This document shows positions 6,471-11,498 of a stretch of 11,498 nucleotides of DNA, one piece after another. The notes under the pieces are model-generated. The model did not search any database. It was not told the origin of the DNA and saw only the letters and a program-made list of their open reading frames with translations. The position numbers and the translations under genes were made by a program. The DNA is from an uncultured Mailhella sp. (GTDB lineage: Bacteria; Desulfobacterota; Desulfovibrionia; Desulfovibrionales; Desulfovibrionaceae). Numbering within the stretch: the stretch's first letter is position 1; every line of letters starts with the position of its first letter. The stretch covers positions 1-11,498 of the forward strand of contig CAJJMX010000039.1 in NCBI GenBank assembly GCA_905192935.1, in the 5' to 3' direction.

Positions 6471-6947
6471 ATGACCAGAAAGACCATCATCACCTCCCTC
6501 GCCGCCGTCATCTTCGCCACCAGCATCCCCGTAGCCGCCATGGCTCACCCCGGTTTCCACGGCCGCTACGGCTACAACTGCCAGGCTCCCGCCTCCTGCC
6601 CGGCCATGACGCAGCTCACCGACGAACAGAAGGCCCAGTTCGACAAGCTCCATGAAGAACACTATGCCGCCGTCGCTCCCCTGCGCGACAGTCTCATGGA
6701 AAAGCGCATGACCCTGAACGCCCTCTCCCGCAATCCCAACGCCACCCCCGTGGAGCTGCGCCAGCTTGCCTCCGACATCACCAAGCTGCGTACCCAGATC
6801 CGTACCGTGAACGAGGAATTCTTTGCCAAGCTGGAAAAAGCCGGGCTTCCCCTCCCGCAGTTCCGCCATCATGACGGCTACGGCCATGACGGTTACGGCC
6901 GCGGCCAGGGCATGGGCCAGGGCATGGGACGCGGATACTGCCGCTAA
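6471..6947 (+). CDS. zraP: ZraP-like periplasmic metal/stress chaperone, copy 2
   Basis: This 158-residue paralogue has the same signal peptide (1-25, VAAMA) and an almost unchanged helical core, including an identical run from LRDSLMEKR to LRQL. Differences cluster at the two ends, where metal ligands would lie. The mature N-terminus reads HPGFHGRYGYNC against YPGFQGGCGYYG in copy 1, gaining two His and moving a Cys. The tail reads GQGMGQGMGRGYCR against GHSMGHGHGMGRGYNR, losing three His and gaining a near-terminal Cys. The Cys before the tail (PCPQF) is Leu here (PLPQF). ATG 6471 is chosen over in-frame GTG 6417 because the signal peptide starts there, AAGGA (6459-6463) lies 7 bases upstream, and GTG 6417 is at the expected transcription start. 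Same family as copy 1, perhaps with different metal preference; that last point is inference. Confidence 0.9.
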   Translation: MTRKTIITSLAAVIFATSIPVAAMAHPGFHGRYGYNCQAPASCPAMTQLTDEQKAQFDKLHEEHYAAVAPLRDSLMEKRMTLNALSRNPNATPVELRQLASDITKLRTQIRTVNEEFFAKLEKAGLPLPQFRHHDGYGHDGYGRGQGMGQGMGRGYCR

Positions 6948-6952
6948 ACACC

Positions 6953-6993
6953 AAAAAGGCGTTCCGTCTTCCTCCTCAACGAAACGCCTTTCG
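6953..6993 (+). terminator. First terminator of ZraP copy 2
   Basis: AAAGGCGTT (6955-6963) pairs with AACGCCTTT (6983-6991), extended after a mismatch by CGT/ACG (6965-6967 and 6979-6981). It starts 5 bases after the stop codon with an A5 run, and the 3' arm ends TTT. Copy 1 has no clear counterpart. Confidence 0.7.
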
Positions 6994-7016
6994 ATATAAC
7001 AGCATCCCCCGACATG

Positions 7017-7063
7017 AAGCCGGCGGACATGACGCATCAGCGCATGGCCGCCGGCTTTCTTCC
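7017..7063 (+). terminator. Second terminator of ZraP copy 2
   Basis: AAGCCGGCGG (7017-7026) pairs with CCGCCGGCTT (7048-7057), extended after one mismatch by CATG (7028-7031) and CATG (7043-7046), then TCTTCCAT. It occupies the same place and has the same plan as the copy 1 terminator. Confidence 0.75.
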
Positions 7064-7074
7064 ATCCGCAGGGG

Positions 7075-7104
7075 ACAAAACCGGCATCTGCGCATGCATG
7101 CCGG
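7075..7104 (-). terminator. Terminator of the TetR-family regulator gene
   Basis: Read on the minus strand, CCGGCAT (7104-7098) pairs with ATGCCGG (7087-7081) across 10 bases and is followed by TTTTGT. Another hairpin, CGGGAC-TACC-GTCCCG (7109-7124), lies between it and the tetR stop but lacks a T run. Confidence 0.65.
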
Positions 7105-7137
7105 GCTCCGGGACTACCGTCCCGAAAACGCGGGAAA

Positions 7138-7833
7138 TCATGCCTCCGGCGACTCGTCCCCCTTCTGCTCCTTCCGGGCTTTAAGAGCGTTCAGCCCGCC
7201 CATGACATAGCTCACCATGGACTCGACCATGGACTCCGGCTTTTCCATGAAGCCCGGCAGAAGCAGCGCCTGCATCTTTTCGGGAAAAAGAACAAGGAAC
7301 ATGCAGGGCATGAGGAGCATGGCCGCGGCGTGCGACGCCTTTTCCGAACCGGGCTCAAAGCCGGTCACCTCGCACACAAGACTGCGCACCACGCCAAGCT
7401 TCGGCAGCACGCTGTCCACAAGCGGCGCAGGAAGATTGGACGACGGAGACGCCAACTCGCGCAGAAGCACGGGAAGTCCCCACAGCTCAGGGGCCTTCCG
7501 GGCCGCGCGCACCGCAAGCTCAAGAAAAGCGCGCAGCTTCTCTTCCGGCCTTCCTCCCGAATCCATGACGGCATTGAGTTCCTCGGTGCTCACGAGCTGC
7601 CGGTGCGCTTCCACCAGCACCTCCTCGTACAGAGCCTCCTTGCCGCCGAAATAATAGTTTATGGCCGCACCGTTGACCCCGGCCCTTTCGCAGATCTCGC
7701 GGTTGGTGGCCTTCTCATAGCCAAGTTCGGCAAAGACCCGTCCCGCGGCCTCAAGAACCGTGCCGCGGGTGAAAAGCCCGTCCCGACGCGGCGCGCTCCG
7801 CTTCCTCTGATGATGTGCGTATGCCTGTTCCAT
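7138..7833 (-). CDS. TetR-family repressor of CecR (YbiH) type
   Basis: This 231-residue regulator has an N-terminal TetR DNA-binding domain (about 21-70): a helix RGTVLEAAGRVFAELGYEKAT, then the helix-turn-helix NREICERAGVNGAAINYYFGGKEALYEEV. The rest is a hydrophobic helical ligand/dimer domain resembling the CecR C-terminal domain. In E. coli, CecR controls the ybhGFSR efflux operon, and here the gene lies divergent from ybhG, with 138 bases between the two starts, so it most likely represses that operon and itself. ATG 7833 is preferred over TTG 7839 two codons upstream; neither has a clear ribosome site. The C-terminus EQKGDESPEA is charged and probably disordered. TetR membership is certain. 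The CecR assignment rests on neighbourhood and general likeness; the inducer is unknown. Confidence 0.9.
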   Translation of the reverse strand: MEQAYAHHQRKRSAPRRDGLFTRGTVLEAAGRVFAELGYEKATNREICERAGVNGAAINYYFGGKEALYEEVLVEAHRQLVSTEELNAVMDSGGRPEEKLRAFLELAVRAARKAPELWGLPVLLRELASPSSNLPAPLVDSVLPKLGVVRSLVCEVTGFEPGSEKASHAAAMLLMPCMFLVLFPEKMQALLLPGFMEKPESMVESMVSYVMGGLNALKARKEQKGDESPEA

Positions 7834-7863
7834 GGTCAAAGGCTACGGCAAAATATCTTAAAC

Positions 7864-7900
7864 GTCAAATTCAAACATGAAATTGAACTTTATATTTGAC
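7864..7900. promoter_or_regulatory. Large dyad, probable TetR operator
   Basis: GTCAAAT (7864-7870) and ATTTGAC (7894-7900) form a dyad centred on 7882. Inside it are further half-site-like words, TTCAA (7870-7874) and TTGAA (7883-7887). Comparing the left half with the reverse complement of the right, I count about 13 matches in 18. It lies in the only AT-rich stretch between the divergent genes and overlaps the candidate ybhG -35 box, the expected place for a repressor site. Confidence 0.55.
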
Positions 7901-7924
7901 TTTTTACGGCAAGCTTCCTACCGT
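7896..7924 (+). promoter_or_regulatory. Candidate promoter of the ybhGFS operon
   Basis: TTGACT (7896-7901, 5 of 6) is followed after 17 bases by TACCGT (7919-7924, 3 of 6). The -35 box overlaps the right arm of the dyad. The -10 is poor, so the exact promoter is uncertain; the leftward tetR promoter must also lie in 7834-7900, but I cannot place it with confidence. Confidence 0.4.
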
Positions 7925-7971
7925 GAAAAAAGAGAAAAAAATCTTTCTTCTCACGCAACAAGAGAGCAGCC

Positions 7972-8965
7972 ATGAAAAAGATAATCGTCATCCTGGCCGT
8001 CGTTCTTCTCGGAGCCGCAGGCGCTTTTTACTGGCGCCTTTCTCCTTCCGGCGATCCGCAGGATGGTCTCAAACTGTACGGCAACGTGGACATCAGGCAG
8101 GTATCCCTGGCCTTTGAGCAGGGCGGACGCCTTACGGAACTCTTCGCCGAGGAAGGCGACCGCGTGAAGCGGGGACAGCTTCTCGCCCGCGTGGATGTGA
8201 CGAGCCTCCGTCTGCAGGCCGAGAAGCTGCGCGCGGACATCGCCGCGCAGGAGCAGAATCTGCTCAAGATGAAGAACGGCAACCGGCCGGAAGAAATAGC
8301 CCGGGCGGAAGCCGCGCTGCGCACGGCCGAGGCCTCGCTTGAGCAGGCGCGCCGCAACGACACGCGCATGGCCAGTCTGCGCCGGGGCAATTCCGTGAGT
8401 CAGCAGGAGAAGGAAAACGCCGAGACCTCCCTGCGCGTGGCGCAGGGACAGCGCGACGAGGCGGCGCATGCCCTCAATCTTCTGCGCGAAGGCTACAGAG
8501 CCGAAGATATCGCCATGGCCGCGGCCCAGCTCGATTCGGCGAGAGCCGCCCTTGCCGTCATGCAGCACAGCATCGCTCTCGGGGAACTGTACGCCCCCAC
8601 GGATGCGGTGGTATCCTCGCGCCTTCTGGAACCCGGCGACATGGCCTCTTCCGCCACGCCCGTGTTTCTGCTCTCCCTCACCACGCCGAAGTGGGTGCGC
8701 GCCTATGTGACGGAACCTCAGCTCGGACACATACGTCATGGCATGAAGGCCGACATCCTCACCGACTCCTTCCCCGAGCCCGTGCCCGGTCGTGTCGGAT
8801 ACATCTCTCCCACGGCGGAGTTCACGCCCAAAAGCGTGCAGACCGAGGATCTGCGCACCTCGCTGCTCTATGAGGTGCGCATCATCGCCGACGACGCCGA
8901 AGACAGGCTTCGCCTCGGCATGCCGGTAAGCGTCATCGTCCATGAAGATGCGGCGGGAGTCCGCC

Positions 8966-8976
<11 letters not shown>
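7972..8976 (+). CDS. ybhG: HlyD-family periplasmic adaptor of an ABC efflux pump (YbhG type)
   Basis: The adaptor links an inner-membrane ABC pump to the periplasm or an outer-membrane exit duct. The 334-residue protein has one N-terminal membrane anchor (about 4-22), a first half-lipoyl segment (about 46-76; LAFEQGGRLTELFAEEGDRVKRGQLLARVD), a long alpha-helical hairpin rich in Ala, Glu, Arg and Gln (about 78-205), a second half-lipoyl segment (APTDAVVSSRLLEPGDM), and a beta-barrel part with WVRAYVTEPQLG and YISPTAEFTPKSVQTEDLRT. That last stretch and the length fit E. coli YbhG (about 332 residues). ATG 7972 opens directly on the anchor, with a weak AGAG upstream. Its 3' end overlaps ybhF by 11 bases, so the two are translationally coupled. 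Control by the divergent TetR protein is likely. Confidence 0.93.
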
Positions 8977-10875
<1,899 letters not shown>

Positions 10876-10879
<4 letters not shown>

Positions 10880-11472
10880 ACGGATTCACGCGTCGCCTCG
10901 GCGCGCTTACCATAAAGGAATTCCGGCAGATATCGCGAGACCCCAGCAGCATCATGATAGGGCTCGTTCTGCCCATCATCCTCATCCTGATCTTCGGCTA
11001 CGGGCTCTCGCTGGATGTGAAGAACGCTCCCGTGGCCGTGGTCATGGAACATGACACGCCTCTTGCACGCGACCTTCTCTCCGGGCTCTGGGGCTCCGCC
11101 TATTTTTCCCCCCGCCATGCCTCCTCCATGCACGAGGCCGAGGAGCTTCTCAGAAAACGCGAGGTGGACGCCATCATCCGCACTCCCGGGGACTTCGACA
11201 GCCGCTTCATGAAGGGCGACGCCAAGGTGCAGCTCATCCTGCACGGCGTGGATTCCACCACGGCCACGCTCATCGGACAGTACACGAGCGCGGTGCTCTC
11301 CCTTCAGGTTCAGACGACGCTCGAGAGGCAGGGACGTGATGCTTCTTCCGGCAGCGGCACGGGCTCGGCCGTGGTGCAGAGCCGTATGTGGTTCAACGAG
11401 GCGGCCGACAGCACCTGGTATCTCGTGCCCGGGCTCATCGTCACCCTTGTTTACTTTCGAACGTTCACGTAA
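10876..11472 (+). CDS. ybhS: ABC-2 type permease (YbhS type), N-terminal part; frame breaks near window end
   Basis: This is the membrane subunit of the efflux pump. ATG 10876 overlaps the ybhF stop (ATGA) and follows a strong AAGGAGG (10865-10871). The N-terminus RRLGALTIKEFRQISRDPSSI and first membrane helix (about 26-46, LVLPIILILIFGYGLSL) are typical, followed by the long extracytoplasmic loop (VAVVMEHDTPLARDL, DAIIRTPGDF, MWFNEAADS) and the start of the second helix, WYLVPGLIVTLV (to about residue 192). Family members continue into several more helices to about 370-380 residues. Here the sequence switches to YFRTFT and a TAA at 11470-11472. This is either a disrupted gene or a sequence artefact at the edge; the product as read would not be a working permease. 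ybhR would be expected next, outside the window. Confidence 0.85.
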
Positions 11473-11498
11473 GTCATCGGCTTTCCATGGGTCGGCCA
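11450..11498. other. Foreign-looking tail that interrupts ybhS
   Basis: From about 11450 none of the three forward frames gives the hydrophobic segment expected after VPGLIVTLV. The tail contains the 8-bp palindrome GAACGTTC (11458-11465) flanked by TTAC (11451-11454) and GTAA (11468-11471). It could be the end of an inserted element, a chimeric join or a contig-end artefact; 49 bases are too few to decide. Confidence 0.45.

Larger units (their letters stand above)
6364..7057 (+). repeat. Duplicated unit, copy 2: promoter, ZraP gene, terminators
   Basis: This is the second copy of the unit at 4982-5685, in direct orientation. It keeps the promoter block, coding region and the final GC-rich hairpin, and has an extra hairpin between the stop codon and that hairpin. 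Confidence 0.85.

Noticed and set aside
8942..8965. Earlier ATG for ybhF at 8942
   Set aside because: No ribosome site precedes it, whereas ATG 8966 follows GGGAG by 6 bases; the extra residues are not part of the ATPase domain.

Overview
The window is GC-rich, densely coded bacterial DNA. The gene set and codon choice suggest a Gram-negative host with a periplasm: ZraP-type periplasmic proteins, and a HlyD-family adaptor with its ABC exporter. The overall look recalls gut Desulfovibrionaceae (Desulfovibrio, Bilophila or Mailhella-like). That assignment is an inference from style and gene content, not from a marker gene.

Layout. (1) 1-3459: the 3' part of purF (purine synthesis) is followed 7 nt later by uvrC (nucleotide excision repair); both are housekeeping genes. 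This UvrC carries an extra poorly conserved stretch of about 80 residues before its RNase H-like domain. (2) 3761-4657: a stand-alone EamA/DMT-family membrane transporter. (3) 4982-7057: two near-identical ZraP/Spy/CpxP-type periplasmic proteins. Each has its own almost identical promoter block (62 nt, 2 differences) and its own GC-rich hairpin terminator, and 678 bp without a convincing gene lies between them. Weaker matches upstream of both copies suggest an old tandem duplication of about 1.38 kb whose intergenic parts have decayed. (4) 7138-11472: a divergently read TetR regulator of CecR (YbiH) type, a 138-bp control region with a large dyad, then ybhG (HlyD-like adaptor), ybhF (fused double ABC ATPase) and the start of ybhS (ABC-2 permease). 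Adjacent genes in the ybhGFS series overlap, as expected for one translationally coupled operon.

How the genes work together. The right-hand block is a drug/ion efflux pump with its own repressor, the same gene partnership as E. coli cecR-ybhGFSR. The ZraP pair is a likely envelope-stress or metal-stress module. Its duplicated promoter carries a GAAAC-N5-GAAAC direct repeat and a 9-bp inverted repeat. The inverted repeat is perfect only in copy 1, so the two copies may be controlled differently.

The most useful items to follow up are the duplicated ZraP unit with its shared control DNA, the abrupt loss of YbhS-like sequence near 11450 (a real insertion or a sequence artefact at a contig end), and the extended UvrC linker. 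I see no CRISPR array, rRNA, tRNA or complete mobile element, and no wholly new multi-gene system.
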